DNA of 64,000 bases from Comamonadaceae bacterium (GTDB lineage: Bacteria; Pseudomonadota; Gammaproteobacteria; Burkholderiales; Burkholderiaceae_C). Under the pieces are notes generated by a model. That model saw nothing but the letters and a program-made list of their open reading frames with translations, had not been told where the DNA came from and made no database searches. The position numbers were made by a program, and so were the translations under genes. Shown in pieces: positions 43,244 through 53,217 of this stretch; positions within the stretch are counted from its first letter, which is position 1, and each line of letters opens with the position of its first letter. The stretch is from positions 1-64,000 of the forward strand of contig JAIYBZ010000026.1 in assembly GCA_027488255.1 (NCBI GenBank). Reading direction: 5' to 3'.

Positions 43244-43929
43244 GCGTCCGCTCCCGCCTTTTGCAAATCGGGCAACGACCATTGCACGGCAAATCGCGAG
43301 GCTTGCTGTGCATCGTGGCTCACGCACACCAAGGTGCTGCCGGCATCTTGTGCGGCTTGCAACAGCAGGTCCATGAAGCCATCACGCAAAACCGCATCCA
43401 GTGCGGAGGTCGGCTCGTCAGCCAAGATCAATTCGGGTTGCCCCATCAATGCGCGGGCTGCCGCCACCCGCTGTTGTTGCCCCACCGACAGGGCATCGGC
43501 ACGACGCGCCCACAAGGCTTCTGGCAAGCCCATGCGCTGCAACCAATTTTGGGCAGCGGCCTCTGGGCCGCCTGAGGGTTGGCACCGCCCGTGCCGCAGT
43601 GCAGAAAAGCGGCAAGGCAAGGTCACGTTGTCCAGCACGCTCAAATAGGGCAATAAATTGAACTGCTGAAAAATCAGCCCCACATGGTCCGCACGAAAGG
43701 CATCGCGTTGCCCGGGCTTCAAGGCCGCCCAGTTTTGACCCAGCAAAGAAACGCGGCCCTGTTGGGGCAAATGCACACCCGCCATCAAGCCCAGCAAAGT
43801 GCTTTTGCCACATCCGCTGGGGCCGTGCAAAAACACGGTTTGCCCCGCCGCCAGATTCAAACGACCCAACTTCAGTGTGTATGGGCCGCTCGAATTCCAA
43901 GCAAAGCGCAAAGGCTCGATGTCGATCAC
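43240..43929 (-). CDS. MacB/LolD-like ABC transporter ATP-binding protein
   Basis: A 229-residue ATPase from a GTG start preceded by GGGAGAG; a TTG 13 codons upstream is also open. Walker A HGPSGCGKST, Q-loop LIFQQFNLLPYLSVLDNV, signature LSVGQQQRVAAARALM (Val in place of the usual second Gly/Gly step), Walker [13 protein letters not shown]. The LolD-type sequence suggests it drives a mechanotransmission exporter with the adjacent FtsX-like permease. The 140-bp gap to htpX shows nothing else. Confidence 0.9.
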   Translation of the reverse strand: MIDIEPLRFAWNSSGPYTLKLGRLNLAAGQTVFLHGPSGCGKSTLLGLMAGVHLPQQGRVSLLGQNWAALKPGQRDAFRADHVGLIFQQFNLLPYLSVLDNVTLPCRFSALRHGRCQPSGGPEAAAQNWLQRMGLPEALWARRADALSVGQQQRVAAARALMGQPELILADEPTSALDAVLRDGFMDLLLQAAQDAGSTLVCVSHDAQQASRFAVQWSLPDLQKAGADA

Positions 43930-44070
43930 ACAGCTCTCCCTTTTGATCTGGGAAATATACCCCGTCAATCGGCCTCGGAAAAGGCGCTGGTTTAGGTGCT
44001 GGCTGGGGTGCTGGAGAAGGCGCTGCAGCCCGTCACGCCGAGAAGCGTGCAGGCTTGCAGCACGGAAGAA

Positions 44071-44946
44071 TCAGACCGCGTTGTTTTGCAGTGCGGCAAT
44101 GCGGTCTTCGATGGGGGGATGGGTGCTGAACAGCTGGCCAATGCCCCCTGCAATGCCCATGGCGGCCATGCTCTTGGGCAACTCGGCGGTGTGCACACCA
44201 CCCAAACGGGCCAAGGCGTTGATCATGGGCTGCTTGCGGCCCATGAGTTTGGCGGCACTCGCGTCGGCGCGGAACTCACGCTGACGGCTGAACCAAGCCA
44301 CGATGATGGCGGCCACAAAGCCCAACAAGATGTCCATGACGATGGTGGTCACAAAATAACCAATGCCCGGGCCGGAGTTGGATTCGTCGTTCTTGCGCAA
44401 GAAGCTGTCCACGGCATAACCGACCACGCGCGAAATAAACACCACAAACGTGTTCATAACGCCTTGGATCAAGGTCATGGTGACCATGTCGCCGTTGGCG
44501 ATGTGGGCCACTTCGTGGGCGATCACCGCCTCCACTTCTTCGTGCGTCATGTTCTGCAACAACCCGGTGGACACGGCCACCAAAGCCGAGTCTCTGAAGG
44601 CGCCGGTGGCAAAGGCATTGGGGTCGCCCTCAAAAATACCCACTTCCGGCATGCCAATGCCCGACTGGTCGGCAAACTTGCGCACCGTTTCCACGATCCA
44701 GGCTTCATCGGCGTTGGCGGGTTGGGTGATGACGCGAACGCCCGAAGACATTTTGGCGATCCATTTGCTCATGAGCAAAGAAATGAAGGCGCCGCCAAAA
44801 CCCATGATCAAAGCAAAGCCGAGCAACGCGCCCAAGTTGAGGCCATTCGCCGTCAAGAAGCGGTTCACGCCCAACAAATTAGCCACAACACCCAGCACCA
44901 AGACGACGGCCAAGTTGGTCAAGACAAACAGAAAAATTCGTTTCAT
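44071..44946 (-). CDS. htpX: Membrane zinc metalloprotease HtpX
   Basis: Inner-membrane stress protease of the M48 family, 291 residues. Two N-terminal hydrophobic segments (~4-26, ~34-54) precede the zinc motif HEVAH in [18 protein letters not shown]; two further hydrophobic segments follow and the third zinc ligand Glu lies in [14 protein letters not shown]. Degrades misfolded membrane proteins. The start [16 protein letters not shown] is the family N-terminus. Monocistronic. Confidence 0.96.
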   Translation of the reverse strand: MKRIFLFVLTNLAVVLVLGVVANLLGVNRFLTANGLNLGALLGFALIMGFGGAFISLLMSKWIAKMSSGVRVITQPANADEAWIVETVRKFADQSGIGMPEVGIFEGDPNAFATGAFRDSALVAVSTGLLQNMTHEEVEAVIAHEVAHIANGDMVTMTLIQGVMNTFVVFISRVVGYAVDSFLRKNDESNSGPGIGYFVTTIVMDILLGFVAAIIVAWFSRQREFRADASAAKLMGRKQPMINALARLGGVHTAELPKSMAAMGIAGGIGQLFSTHPPIEDRIAALQNNAV

Positions 44947-45014
44947 GGTTAATTTCAAATTCACCCGAAAGACGCGGGTCCGTTATGGGGAATATAGGGG
45001 CTTGGAGAGCAAAA

Positions 45015-45884
45015 TCAAGCGAGTGAGCCGATTTCCTGATTGGCGTATGGTTTTTCCGGCGAGGATGCGCCCCGACGCGGCCGAAAGACGCTGCGATCGT
45101 CGTAAAAATCAACTTTCTCGTTGGCCGGCCACCAACCGGGCACCCCAAGCAGAGGCAAGGGGCTGAATGGTTTTTGAGCCAGCTTTTCGGCACGGAGGTC
45201 TTCTGCCAACCAAGCATCGATTTCTGCAGCCCTGACTGCCTGGGGCACCCGCCAAAGGTGAACGGTGATGGATTTGTAAGGTCGCACCGCTTTTTCCAGG
45301 GCGGCATGGCCAAAGGCCCACAAGCGGGTATGGGCCCATTCGCGCCGCAAAGAGATCAATGCGTCCTGCCAGCGGTGCTCGGTGAGGGCGGCCCACAAGG
45401 CATCCGAGGGCTGGATCAGCAAGGCGTTTTCATCAAACACGGTGGCAGCATCCCGTACGGGCCCGCGCACCTGCCCGACCCCAGCCCGGGCAATTTCTTG
45501 TGCCTGCAACTGGTTCAGGCGTTTTTTGGCCAATGGGAAGTGCATCCAGCACAAGGCATTGAAAAAATCATGCAAACCTTCACGGGTCGGCACTTGACCT
45601 GTCGCAAAAATAAAGTCCTCATAAGCCTGCCCATCGGGCAACTCGCTTTGCGGCACAAACCGCACCGGCGCCAATCCAGCGGCACTCAAGACCTCCGGCT
45701 GCGGCTGGCCAGAGACAATGCGCTGTGCCATCGGCTCGCCCACCGCGCGCCAATCGGCGAGCCAAGGGGCTGACCAATCGATGTCGCTCACCCCATACAG
45801 CGGCGAGGACGCACAACGCCCATCGGCCTCAGCCTGCGGGGTGGGGGTATTGGCGCTGGGGTTTAGCCGGCCACCAGTCGCCAC
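45015..45884 (-). CDS. DUF3025 domain protein
   Basis: About 289 residues of a conserved betaproteobacterial family of unknown function. Typical stretches are [37 protein letters not shown] and [14 protein letters not shown]. No signal peptide or membrane segment. The start is uncertain: the frame stays open into pyrC; GTG at 45884 overlaps pyrC by 22 bases, GTG at 45791 lies right before the conserved core. Likely co-transcribed with pyrC. Confidence 0.8.
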   Translation of the reverse strand: MATGGRLNPSANTPTPQAEADGRCASSPLYGVSDIDWSAPWLADWRAVGEPMAQRIVSGQPQPEVLSAAGLAPVRFVPQSELPDGQAYEDFIFATGQVPTREGLHDFFNALCWMHFPLAKKRLNQLQAQEIARAGVGQVRGPVRDAATVFDENALLIQPSDALWAALTEHRWQDALISLRREWAHTRLWAFGHAALEKAVRPYKSITVHLWRVPQAVRAAEIDAWLAEDLRAEKLAQKPFSPLPLLGVPGWWPANEKVDFYDDRSVFRPRRGASSPEKPYANQEIGSLA

Positions 45885-46900
45885 GGCAGGCTTTCTCCGG
45901 AGCGCAGAGGTTTGAGCTCGGCCTCGCCAAAAGCAAAGCTCTCTGCGGGCGTCCAACTTTCGCGGCGCAGTGTGATGCGGCCGGTGTTGCGGGGCAAACC
46001 ATAAAAATCAGCCCCAAAAAAGCTGGCGAATCCTTCCAACTTGTCCAATGCGCCCGCGTGCTCGAATGCTTCGGCATACATCTCGATGGCCGCATGGGCG
46101 GTGTAGCACCCCGCACAGCCGGTGGCATGTTCTTTGAGGTGCGCGGGATGGGGTGCGCTGTCGGTGCCCAAAAAGAACCGCGGGTCCCCACTGGTGGCCG
46201 CTTTCACCAGCGCCAGTCGATGGGTCTCGCGCTTGAGCACAGGCAAGCAGTAGTAATGCGGGCGAATGCCACCGGTAAAAATTGCATTGCGGTTGTATAG
46301 CAGATGGTGCACGGTGATGGTGGCGGCAAGGAGTCCATCGCTTTGCGCCACATACTGCGCGGCTTCTTGCGTGGTGATGTGCTCCATGACGATTTTGAGA
46401 CCCGGAAAATCCCGTCGCAAAGGCTGCAGTTGCTGCTCGATGAACACCGCCTCACGGTCAAACAAATCGATGTCGGATGATGTCACTTCGCCGTGCACCA
46501 GCAACAACAGGCCTTCGCGCTGCATGGCTTCCAGCACGGGATAAATTTTGCGCAAATCGGTGACGCCCGCATCGCTGTTGGTTGTGGCCCCCGCCGGGTA
46601 CAACTTGCACGCCACCACCCCCGCCGCTTTGGCCCGGGAAATTTCCGCAGGCGCAAGGTTGTCGGTGAGGTACAAGGTCATCAGGGGCTCAAACGCCATG
46701 CCTTGGGGCACGGCCGCCAAAATGCGCTGCTTGTAGGCCAGTGCCTGCTCCGCGGTGGTGACCGGGGGCTTGAGGTTGGGCATGATGATCGCGCGACCAA
46801 ATTGGGCGGCGGTGTGGGGCACCACCACGTTCAGGGCGGCGCCATCGCGCACGTGCAGGTGCCAGTCATCTGGGCGGGTGAGGGTGAGTTCTTGGGTCAT
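45863..46900 (-). CDS. pyrC: Dihydroorotase (class II, PyrC)
   Basis: Zinc amidohydrolase that closes carbamoyl-aspartate to dihydroorotate in pyrimidine synthesis. 345 residues, the usual E. coli-like length. Metal-site sequences are [10 protein letters not shown] (~11-20), the carboxylated Lys region [17 protein letters not shown], His in [26 protein letters not shown] and Asp in [18 protein letters not shown]. Upstream of the DUF3025 gene with overlap. Confident assignment. Confidence 0.97.
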   Translation of the reverse strand: MTQELTLTRPDDWHLHVRDGAALNVVVPHTAAQFGRAIIMPNLKPPVTTAEQALAYKQRILAAVPQGMAFEPLMTLYLTDNLAPAEISRAKAAGVVACKLYPAGATTNSDAGVTDLRKIYPVLEAMQREGLLLLVHGEVTSSDIDLFDREAVFIEQQLQPLRRDFPGLKIVMEHITTQEAAQYVAQSDGLLAATITVHHLLYNRNAIFTGGIRPHYYCLPVLKRETHRLALVKAATSGDPRFFLGTDSAPHPAHLKEHATGCAGCYTAHAAIEMYAEAFEHAGALDKLEGFASFFGADFYGLPRNTGRITLRRESWTPAESFAFGEAELKPLRSGESLPWRLVAG

Positions 46901-46980
46901 GGCCCGTATTGTCTCAAACCTGTGCCCCGCCCTGACTGAGAGGCCGAACCCAGCGGCGCCCGAATGAGCGCCCGGCAGGC

Positions 46981-47718
46981 TTAGCTTTGCAAGATCTTGT
47001 TGAGAAAGTCTTTGGTGCGCGGCTGGCGATTTTCAGGGTGGTTGAAGAACTCGTCTTTCGAGCAGTCTTCCAAAATGCGCCCACCCACATCGATAAAAAT
47101 CACCCGGTTGGCGACTTTGCGGGCAAAACCCATTTCGTGGGTCACCACCATCATGGTCATGCCCTCGTTGGCCAATTGCACCATCACGTCCAACACTTCA
47201 CCCACCATTTCGGGGTCCAAGGCGGAAGTGGGTTCGTCAAACAACATGACGATGGGGTCCATCGACAAGGCGCGGGCAATGGCGACGCGTTGCTGCTGTC
47301 CACCTGAAAGCTGACCGGGGAATTTGTCTTTGTGTGCCAACAGGCCCACACGGTCGAGCATCTTCAAGCCACGCTCTTTGGCTTCCGCCTCTGATCGGCC
47401 CAACACTCTGATCTGCGCAATGGTCAAGTTTTCGGTCACCGAGAGGTGAGGAAACAACTCAAAGCTCTGGAACACCATGCCCACGCGTGAGCGCAGTTTG
47501 GGCAAATCGGTGCCTTCGCCCATCAGCGACACGCCATCGACATGGATGCTGCCTTGTTGGACCGGCTCCAGGCCGTTCACCGTTTTGATGAGGGTGGATT
47601 TGCCCGAGCCCGAAGGGCCACAGACCACCACCACATCGCCTTTGTTGATGCTCACTGAGCAGTCATTGAGCACCTGCACAGGGCCATACCACTTCGACAC
47701 ATTTTTGATCTCAATCAT
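46981..47718 (-). CDS. gltL: Glutamate/aspartate ABC transporter ATP-binding protein GltL
   Basis: A 245-residue polar amino-acid importer ATPase: Walker [19 protein letters not shown]-loop [18 protein letters not shown], signature [16 protein letters not shown], Walker [17 protein letters not shown]. Last gene of gltIJKL, 27 bp after gltK. Confidence 0.95.
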   Translation of the reverse strand: MIEIKNVSKWYGPVQVLNDCSVSINKGDVVVVCGPSGSGKSTLIKTVNGLEPVQQGSIHVDGVSLMGEGTDLPKLRSRVGMVFQSFELFPHLSVTENLTIAQIRVLGRSEAEAKERGLKMLDRVGLLAHKDKFPGQLSGGQQQRVAIARALSMDPIVMLFDEPTSALDPEMVGEVLDVMVQLANEGMTMMVVTHEMGFARKVANRVIFIDVGGRILEDCSKDEFFNHPENRQPRTKDFLNKILQS

Positions 47719-47745
47719 TTTCTTTTCCCAATTTCAGTGCGTGCA

Positions 47746-48414
47746 TCAACGCACGATGGCAATCTTGGCCTGCAGGCGCTTGACGCTCCAGGAGAGTGCA
47801 AAACAAATCACAAAATAAACGACAGCCGCAAAAATGTAAGCCTCTTCAGTGCGGCCATAAATCTTGCCGGCATTGGTGAAGCCTTTCAGCAAGTCGTAGG
47901 CGCCGATGGCGTACACCAAAGACGTGTCTTGAAACAAGATGATGGTTTGCGTGAGCAAAACCGGCAGCATGTTGCGAAACGCCTGAGGCAAGATCACCAG
48001 ACGCATGTTTTGTCCGTAAGTCATGCCCAAAGCCTGGCCCGCAAACACCTGTCCTCGCGGGATGGACTGGATGCCCGCCCGCATGATCTCGCTGAAATAA
48101 GCCGCCTCAAATGCGATGAACGTGATGATGGCCGACCATTCGGCACCAATCGGTCGGCCAATCACAAACGGCATCAGCAAGTAAAACCACAAGATGACCA
48201 TGACCAGTGGCACCGAGCGCATGCCATTGACATACGCCGTGGCCGGTGCAGCCAAGAGGGCGATGCCAGACAAACGCATCAGGGCCAGCAAGGTGCCAAA
48301 AATCACACCGCCGATGGTGGCCACAATGGTCAATTGCACACTGAACCAAAGTCCACCCAGCACAAATTTGCGCAGGACTTCAAGGTCGAAGAAAGAAAAA
48401 TCAAGTCCCAACAT
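47746..48414 (-). CDS. gltK: Glutamate/aspartate ABC transporter permease GltK
   Basis: A 222-residue inner-membrane permease of the HisMQ type with about five hydrophobic segments. The motif GMRSVPLVMVILWFYLLMP and the EAA loop at SIPRGQVFAGQALGMTYGQN then LVILPQAFRNMLP are characteristic. The ATG one base after the gltJ stop is the start; a longer frame reaches back into gltJ but is not family-like. Confidence 0.93.
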   Translation of the reverse strand: MLGLDFSFFDLEVLRKFVLGGLWFSVQLTIVATIGGVIFGTLLALMRLSGIALLAAPATAYVNGMRSVPLVMVILWFYLLMPFVIGRPIGAEWSAIITFIAFEAAYFSEIMRAGIQSIPRGQVFAGQALGMTYGQNMRLVILPQAFRNMLPVLLTQTIILFQDTSLVYAIGAYDLLKGFTNAGKIYGRTEEAYIFAAVVYFVICFALSWSVKRLQAKIAIVR

Positions 48415-48415
48415 G

Positions 48416-49135
48416 TCAATGCCCCCCCGTTCCGGCTGAAACGATGAAGCCAGGTACGCGCATCTTCTTTTCGATGACCGCAAACACCCGATTGACCGCA
48501 AACGCCGACACCGCATACAGCGCCGTCACTGCCAAGTAAATCTCAATACCGCGCGACGTTTCTTCTTGTGCCTGCATGGCAAACATGGTGAGTTCGGCAA
48601 TCGACACCGCAAAAGCCACCGAAGAGTTTTTCAGCAAGTTCATGGACTCGCTGGTCAAGGGCGGCAGGATGATGCGAAACGCCATCGGCAAAATCACATA
48701 GCGGTAAGACTGCGCCGTGGTGAACCCCATGGCCATCGCCGCATAACGCTGGCCCTTAGGCAAAGCCTGAATGCCGGCGCGAACTTGCTCTGCGATACGC
48801 GCCGAGGTGAAAAACCCCAACGCAAAAACCACCAGCAAAAAGCCCGGCACATTTTGGAATGCCGGGAAAACTTTGGGGACCACAAAGTACCAAAGAAAAA
48901 TCTGGACCAACAAGGGGATGTTGCGGAACAACTCCACCCAGGCATTGGCCAAAGCCGATACCACAGGACGCCCAGGCAGCGTCCGCAAAGTGCCCACCAC
49001 TGCACCAAATACCATGGCCACCACCCATGAGCTGCCCGCCACCGCCAGCGTCCAGCGCCAGGCTTCGAACATCCATTCCAGGTAAGTTCGGCCACTGCCG
49101 TCATCGGTCAAAAAGACCTGCCAATCCCATGTCAT
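48416..49135 (-). CDS. gltJ: Glutamate/aspartate ABC transporter permease GltJ
   Basis: A 239-residue permease of the HisMQ family. Typical stretches are NAWVELFRNIPLLVQIFLWY and the EAA loop IQALPKGQRYAAMAMGF followed by YRYVILPMAFRIILPPL. It begins 92 bp after gltI with an intrinsic terminator-like hairpin in between, so its level is probably below that of the receptor. Confidence 0.94.
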   Translation of the reverse strand: MTWDWQVFLTDDGSGRTYLEWMFEAWRWTLAVAGSSWVVAMVFGAVVGTLRTLPGRPVVSALANAWVELFRNIPLLVQIFLWYFVVPKVFPAFQNVPGFLLVVFALGFFTSARIAEQVRAGIQALPKGQRYAAMAMGFTTAQSYRYVILPMAFRIILPPLTSESMNLLKNSSVAFAVSIAELTMFAMQAQEETSRGIEIYLAVTALYAVSAFAVNRVFAVIEKKMRVPGFIVSAGTGGH

Positions 49136-49178
49136 TTTTATTTACTCCCACGAACTGGCGAATCTCTCGCCCATAAAG

Positions 49179-49209
49179 AAACCCCGCCCAAGTATCCCCG
49201 GCGGGGTTT
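49179..49209 (-). terminator. Intra-operon terminator between gltI and gltJ
   Basis: A 10-bp stem AAACCCCGCC / GGCGGGGTTT with an 11-base loop; on the minus strand it is followed by a T-rich CTTT. Partial read-through would give excess receptor over the membrane subunits. Placement inside the operon rather than after it supports an attenuation role. Confidence 0.75.
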
Positions 49210-49227
49210 GCTCAGCGACTCAAGCCA

Positions 49228-50118
49228 TTACTTCTTGGCGTAGTCTTCAGCAGGCTTGTCGTTCAGGCTGGCCCAAGCGGCTTTGGTGCTCTCGCTCAAA
49301 GCCAAACCGACCTTCACGTTCTTGGGTGGAATGGGTTGCAAGAACCACTTGTCCCACAGTTTGGCCATTTCGCCGCTCTTGACCAAGTCACTCACGGTGT
49401 CGTCAGCCACTTTCTTGAAAGCGGGGTCGTCCTTGCGAATCATGATGGCGATGGGTTCCACAGCCAAGACTTCGCCCACAATGCGGAACTCGGCGGGGTT
49501 CTTGGCGTTGGCAATGTTGCCGGCCAAGATAGAGCCGTCCATCACGAAGGCATCGGCGCGGCCAGAGTCCAACAACAAGAAGCTGTCGGCGTGGTCTTTG
49601 CCAAACACTTCGTTGAAGTTCACACCATTGGCGCGCTCATGTCTGCGCAGCAATTGCACCGAAGTAGTGCCGGTGGTGGTGGCCACATTCTTGTTGACCA
49701 ATTGAGCGATAGAGGTGATGCCCGATGCCACCTTGGTCGCAATGCGCACTTCTTCCACGTAGGTGGTGACCACAAAGGCCACGTCTTTTTGACGTGCAGC
49801 GTTGTTGGTGGTGGAGCCGCACTCAATGTCCACGGTCCCGTTTTGCACCAATGGAATGCGGTTTTGTGAAGTGACCGATTGGAATTTCACTTCGACTTTT
49901 TTGCCCACGGCTTTTTCGACATTGGCAACAATGCGCTGGCAAATTTCAACGTGGAAACCGGCGTACTTGCCATCGCCCAAGGTGTAAGACAGGGCGCCAG
50001 ACGAGTCACGCACACCCATGGTGATGGCACCAGAGGATTTGACTTTGGCCAAAGTGTCAGCTTGGGCCGCCACGCATGAAAGGGCCGCAATGGCAACAGC
50101 CAGCAATTGTTTTTTCAT
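49228..50118 (-). CDS. gltI: Glutamate/aspartate ABC transporter substrate-binding protein GltI
   Basis: A 296-residue periplasmic receptor with signal peptide MKKQLLAVAIAALSCVAAQA. Family 3 features: VKSSGAITMGVRDSSGALSY, GKYAGFHVEICQRIV and NGTVDIECGSTTNNAARQKD, the last typical for glutamate/aspartate receptors. First gene of gltIJKL. Its promoter lies in the 218-bp gap to the LysR gene, which otherwise shows nothing. Confidence 0.95.
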   Translation of the reverse strand: MKKQLLAVAIAALSCVAAQADTLAKVKSSGAITMGVRDSSGALSYTLGDGKYAGFHVEICQRIVANVEKAVGKKVEVKFQSVTSQNRIPLVQNGTVDIECGSTTNNAARQKDVAFVVTTYVEEVRIATKVASGITSIAQLVNKNVATTTGTTSVQLLRRHERANGVNFNEVFGKDHADSFLLLDSGRADAFVMDGSILAGNIANAKNPAEFRIVGEVLAVEPIAIMIRKDDPAFKKVADDTVSDLVKSGEMAKLWDKWFLQPIPPKNVKVGLALSESTKAAWASLNDKPAEDYAKK

Positions 50119-50336
50119 AGAGTTCTCCTGTAAAAATCGCTCATCGCGAAGGTTTCAACTGCAGCACCTTCACCGCAGCTGTGCACCAAGATGGCACGGG
50201 ATTCGCCTGTGCTCTCTGGTGCTCGCACAAAATGTGCCTGTTTTTCAACAAGTACCGACTATAGTCAGTTAATTGTCAGCCCTTTATCAGGGTGTTCCCG
50301 AGGGAATATGCGAATCATGCATGACCCCATAACGAC

Positions 50337-51275
50337 TCAATTTTGCATCGGCGACAAGCTCTGACTCAGATAAGCCCACAAATCTTGTGCACTGCGCTTG
50401 GGCACTTGGCGACTGCTCGGTTTTTCCCGGTAGGCGCGAACTTCCATGGTCAAGGTCAGTCGGGCCTCACCCGGCAAATCGACTTCCACCAAGGCCCCCG
50501 ACTGCATTTCTTTTCTCACGGCACTTTGCGGCAAAAAGGCAATGCCATGGCCTTCCATCGCCATCACTTTCAGGCCTTCGGCCATGTCGGTCTCGTACAC
50601 GCGCTCTAAGTGAATGGGGGTGCTGGATTGTTTCAATATCCAGTCGGTGATGCCCCCCAAATAAGCGCCTTGTGCATAGCCCAAATAAGGCACCGGCCAC
50701 GCGGTCGCCCCGGGAAAACTGAACAGCGCCTGCCCATCCGGTCCGGCCTTGGCATAGGGTGCTAAAACTTCTTCACCCAAGACCACCATCTCATAGCGAT
50801 CGGCATCCAGTTGCAAGGGTTGCGAATGATGGTGGTAGGCGATCAGCACATCGCAACCCCCTTCCACCAGTCGCATCACCGCATCGTGCACATTGAAGGC
50901 CATCAAACGGCTCTTGATCGGGCCAAATCCCTCGCGCACACGGGCGACCCAGGCCGGGAAAAAGGTGAAGGCCAAGGTGTGCGGCACCGCAAACTCAATA
51001 AAGTCTTGCCCAGCCGAGTTGTGGCCACGCAGCATGGCCCGGGTGTTCTGAAAAGACTGCAGCAACTCCAGCGCTTGGGCATACAGCGTTTGCCCTGCGG
51101 GGGTGAGTTTGGTGGGGTAAGAACTGCGGTCCACCAGATCGGCGCCGGCCCAAGCTTCAAGGGACTGAATGCGCCGCGAAAACGCGGGTTGGGTCACGTG
51201 CCGCAATTGAGCAGACCGGCTAAAACTGCGCGTTTCTGCCAAGCTGACAAAGTCTTCAAGCCATTTGGTTTCCAT
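50337..51275 (-). CDS. LysR-family regulator, HypT-like
   Basis: A 312-residue regulator. The N-terminal winged helix (METKWLEDFVSLAETRSFSR, AQLRHVTQPAFSRRIQSLE) resembles HypT/YjiE, the hypochlorite-responsive regulator of E. coli, which begins with a similar ETKWLYDFL stretch. The C-terminal effector domain (~90-300) follows. One Cys-containing stretch, EGGCDVLIAYHHHS, could be redox-relevant. It is on the same strand as gltIJKL; whether it controls glt or another target is not visible. The ATG chosen is the family start; a 31-residue upstream extension is disregarded. Confidence 0.85.
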   Translation of the reverse strand: METKWLEDFVSLAETRSFSRSAQLRHVTQPAFSRRIQSLEAWAGADLVDRSSYPTKLTPAGQTLYAQALELLQSFQNTRAMLRGHNSAGQDFIEFAVPHTLAFTFFPAWVARVREGFGPIKSRLMAFNVHDAVMRLVEGGCDVLIAYHHHSQPLQLDADRYEMVVLGEEVLAPYAKAGPDGQALFSFPGATAWPVPYLGYAQGAYLGGITDWILKQSSTPIHLERVYETDMAEGLKVMAMEGHGIAFLPQSAVRKEMQSGALVEVDLPGEARLTLTMEVRAYREKPSSRQVPKRSAQDLWAYLSQSLSPMQN

Positions 51276-51340
51276 GTCGGGATTATGGCGCTGCAGCGCC
51301 CGCTTGGGCGCGCCCGCCAGGCGCCAAAAATGAGGCGGTT

Positions 51341-53176
51341 TTAATCGGCAGATTGCTGCATGGCCCACATGCTCGCGTAACGCCCCTGCTGGGCCAACAG
51401 AGCCGCATGGCTGCCTCGCTCGATGATGTGCCCCGCCTCCATCACCAAAATTTCATGGGCGTCGACCACCGTGGACAAGCGGTGTGCAATGACCAAGGTG
51501 GTTTTGTTGTGCGCCACGCTGGACAACTCCGACTGAATCGCCCGCTCGTTGGCCGAATCCAGCGCGGATGTGGCTTCGTCAAACACCAAAATCGGTGGGT
51601 CTTTGAGCAAGGTGCGCGCAATGGCCACCCGCTGTTTCTCCCCCCCCGAGAGCTTCAATCCGCGTTCGCCCACCGAAGTTTGATACCCCTTGGGCGTCGA
51701 GGCAATGAATTCGTGGATGCGTGCCGCTTTGGCCGCGCCTTCGATCTCGGACTGGCTGGCCCCGGGGCGGCCGTAAGCAATGTTGTAAGCCACCGAATCG
51801 TTGAAGAGCACAGTGTCTTGCGGCACGATGCCCAAGGCCTTGCGCACACTGGCTTGCGAGACTTGACGAATGTCTTGGCCGGCGATGCGGATGACACCCT
51901 GCTGGACATCGTAAAAACGAAACATCAAACGCGCCAGCGTGGATTTGCCCGACCCTGAGGGACCCACAACGGCGACGGTTTTACCTGCCGGAATGATGAA
52001 GCTGATGTCTTTCAGGATGGGTCGGTCTTTTTCATAGGCGAAACTCACCCGGTCAAACACCACCTCGGGTGCGCCTTGCAAGGCCAAATCGGGCGCGCCG
52101 GGTGCATCGGCCACTTCGCGCTCGCGGTCCATCAGCACAAACATCTTGTCGAGATCCGTCAGGCTTTGCTTGATTTCGCGGTACAGCACGCCCAAGAAGT
52201 TGAGCGGGATGTACAACTGAATCATGAAGGCATTGATCATGACCAAATCACCCAAAGTCATGCGCCCCGCCACCACCCCTTCGGTGGCTCGCCACAACAT
52301 GGCCACCAAGGCCGCAGCAATGATGAGCTGTTGCCCCGTGTTCAGCAGGGACAGCGTGGTTTGTGCCTTGAGTCTGGCTTTGCGCAGTTGCTCCAGACTT
52401 TCGTCGTAACGCCCCGCCTCAAAGTTTTCATTGCCAAAGTACTTCACCGTTTCGTAGTTGAGTAAAGAGTCGATGGCACGGGTGTGCGCGGCCGAATCAA
52501 ACTCGTTGGCTTGTTTGCGAAACTGGGTGCGCCACTCGGTGACCTGTACGGTGAAGAAGATGTACAGCGCCAGCGCCAGCAAGGTGATGCCGGCAAACCA
52601 AGCATCGAACTTGACCGCCAAAATGGTCAGCACCAAACCCACTTCAACCAGCGTGGGAATGATGCTGTACAGCGAATACGAAATCAGCGACTCGATGCCC
52701 CGCACGCCACGCTCGATGTCGCGCGTCATGCCGCCGGTTTGGCGGGCCAAATGAAAGCGCAGGCTCAGGGCGTGCAAATGCTCAAAGGTTTGCAAAGCGA
52801 TGCTGCGCGCAGCCCCGTGGGTGGCTTTGGCAAAGACCAATTCACGCAATTCGGTGAAGGCCGATGTCATCAAACGCAAAGCACCGTAACCCACCAGCAA
52901 GGCCACGGGCACCACCAGCACCGCTTGAGGGTCGCCCGGCTTGAGGCTCATGGCATCGACCAACTCTTTCAGCAACAAGGGCACACTGACGTTGGCCAAC
53001 TTAGCCGCCACCATCAACGAGAGGGCAATGACCACACGCCATTTGTATTGCCACAAATAAGGCAACAAACGGGACAGGGTGTTCCAGTCGCCGCCAGCCG
53101 TTGGCGCGGCGGTGACAGAGGCAGCTGAGTTTGGGGCAGCTCCCGCTGCCGCTGTGCTTTCGCCATGTTGGCGCAT
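51341..53176 (-). CDS. ABC exporter of the ATM1/HMT1 type (fused permease-ATPase)
   Basis: A 611-residue half-transporter. An N-terminal low-complexity Ala-rich stretch (~1-30) is followed by a six-helix membrane domain (~40-330) and a nucleotide-binding domain: Walker [21 protein letters not shown], signature LSGGEKQRVAIARTLL, Walker B ILVFDEATSALDSAN. The sequence NVSVPLLLKELVDAM and TGGMTRDIERGVRGIESL are typical for the Atm1/ABCB7 branch, which exports glutathione-linked sulfur or metal compounds. Works as a homodimer. Divergent from the acyl-CoA thioesterase gene, 41 bp apart. Confidence 0.9.
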   Translation of the reverse strand: MRQHGESTAAAGAAPNSAASVTAAPTAGGDWNTLSRLLPYLWQYKWRVVIALSLMVAAKLANVSVPLLLKELVDAMSLKPGDPQAVLVVPVALLVGYGALRLMTSAFTELRELVFAKATHGAARSIALQTFEHLHALSLRFHLARQTGGMTRDIERGVRGIESLISYSLYSIIPTLVEVGLVLTILAVKFDAWFAGITLLALALYIFFTVQVTEWRTQFRKQANEFDSAAHTRAIDSLLNYETVKYFGNENFEAGRYDESLEQLRKARLKAQTTLSLLNTGQQLIIAAALVAMLWRATEGVVAGRMTLGDLVMINAFMIQLYIPLNFLGVLYREIKQSLTDLDKMFVLMDREREVADAPGAPDLALQGAPEVVFDRVSFAYEKDRPILKDISFIIPAGKTVAVVGPSGSGKSTLARLMFRFYDVQQGVIRIAGQDIRQVSQASVRKALGIVPQDTVLFNDSVAYNIAYGRPGASQSEIEGAAKAARIHEFIASTPKGYQTSVGERGLKLSGGEKQRVAIARTLLKDPPILVFDEATSALDSANERAIQSELSSVAHNKTTLVIAHRLSTVVDAHEILVMEAGHIIERGSHAALLAQQGRYASMWAMQQSAD

Positions 53177-53217
53177 AGTGGACAATCCGTTTTTAAATCA
53201 AGTCGCTGATTGTGCCC

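Noticed and set aside
43930-44070. Zur box before the MacB-like operon
   Set aside because: I looked for the palindromic AT-rich Zur consensus and did not find a convincing match.
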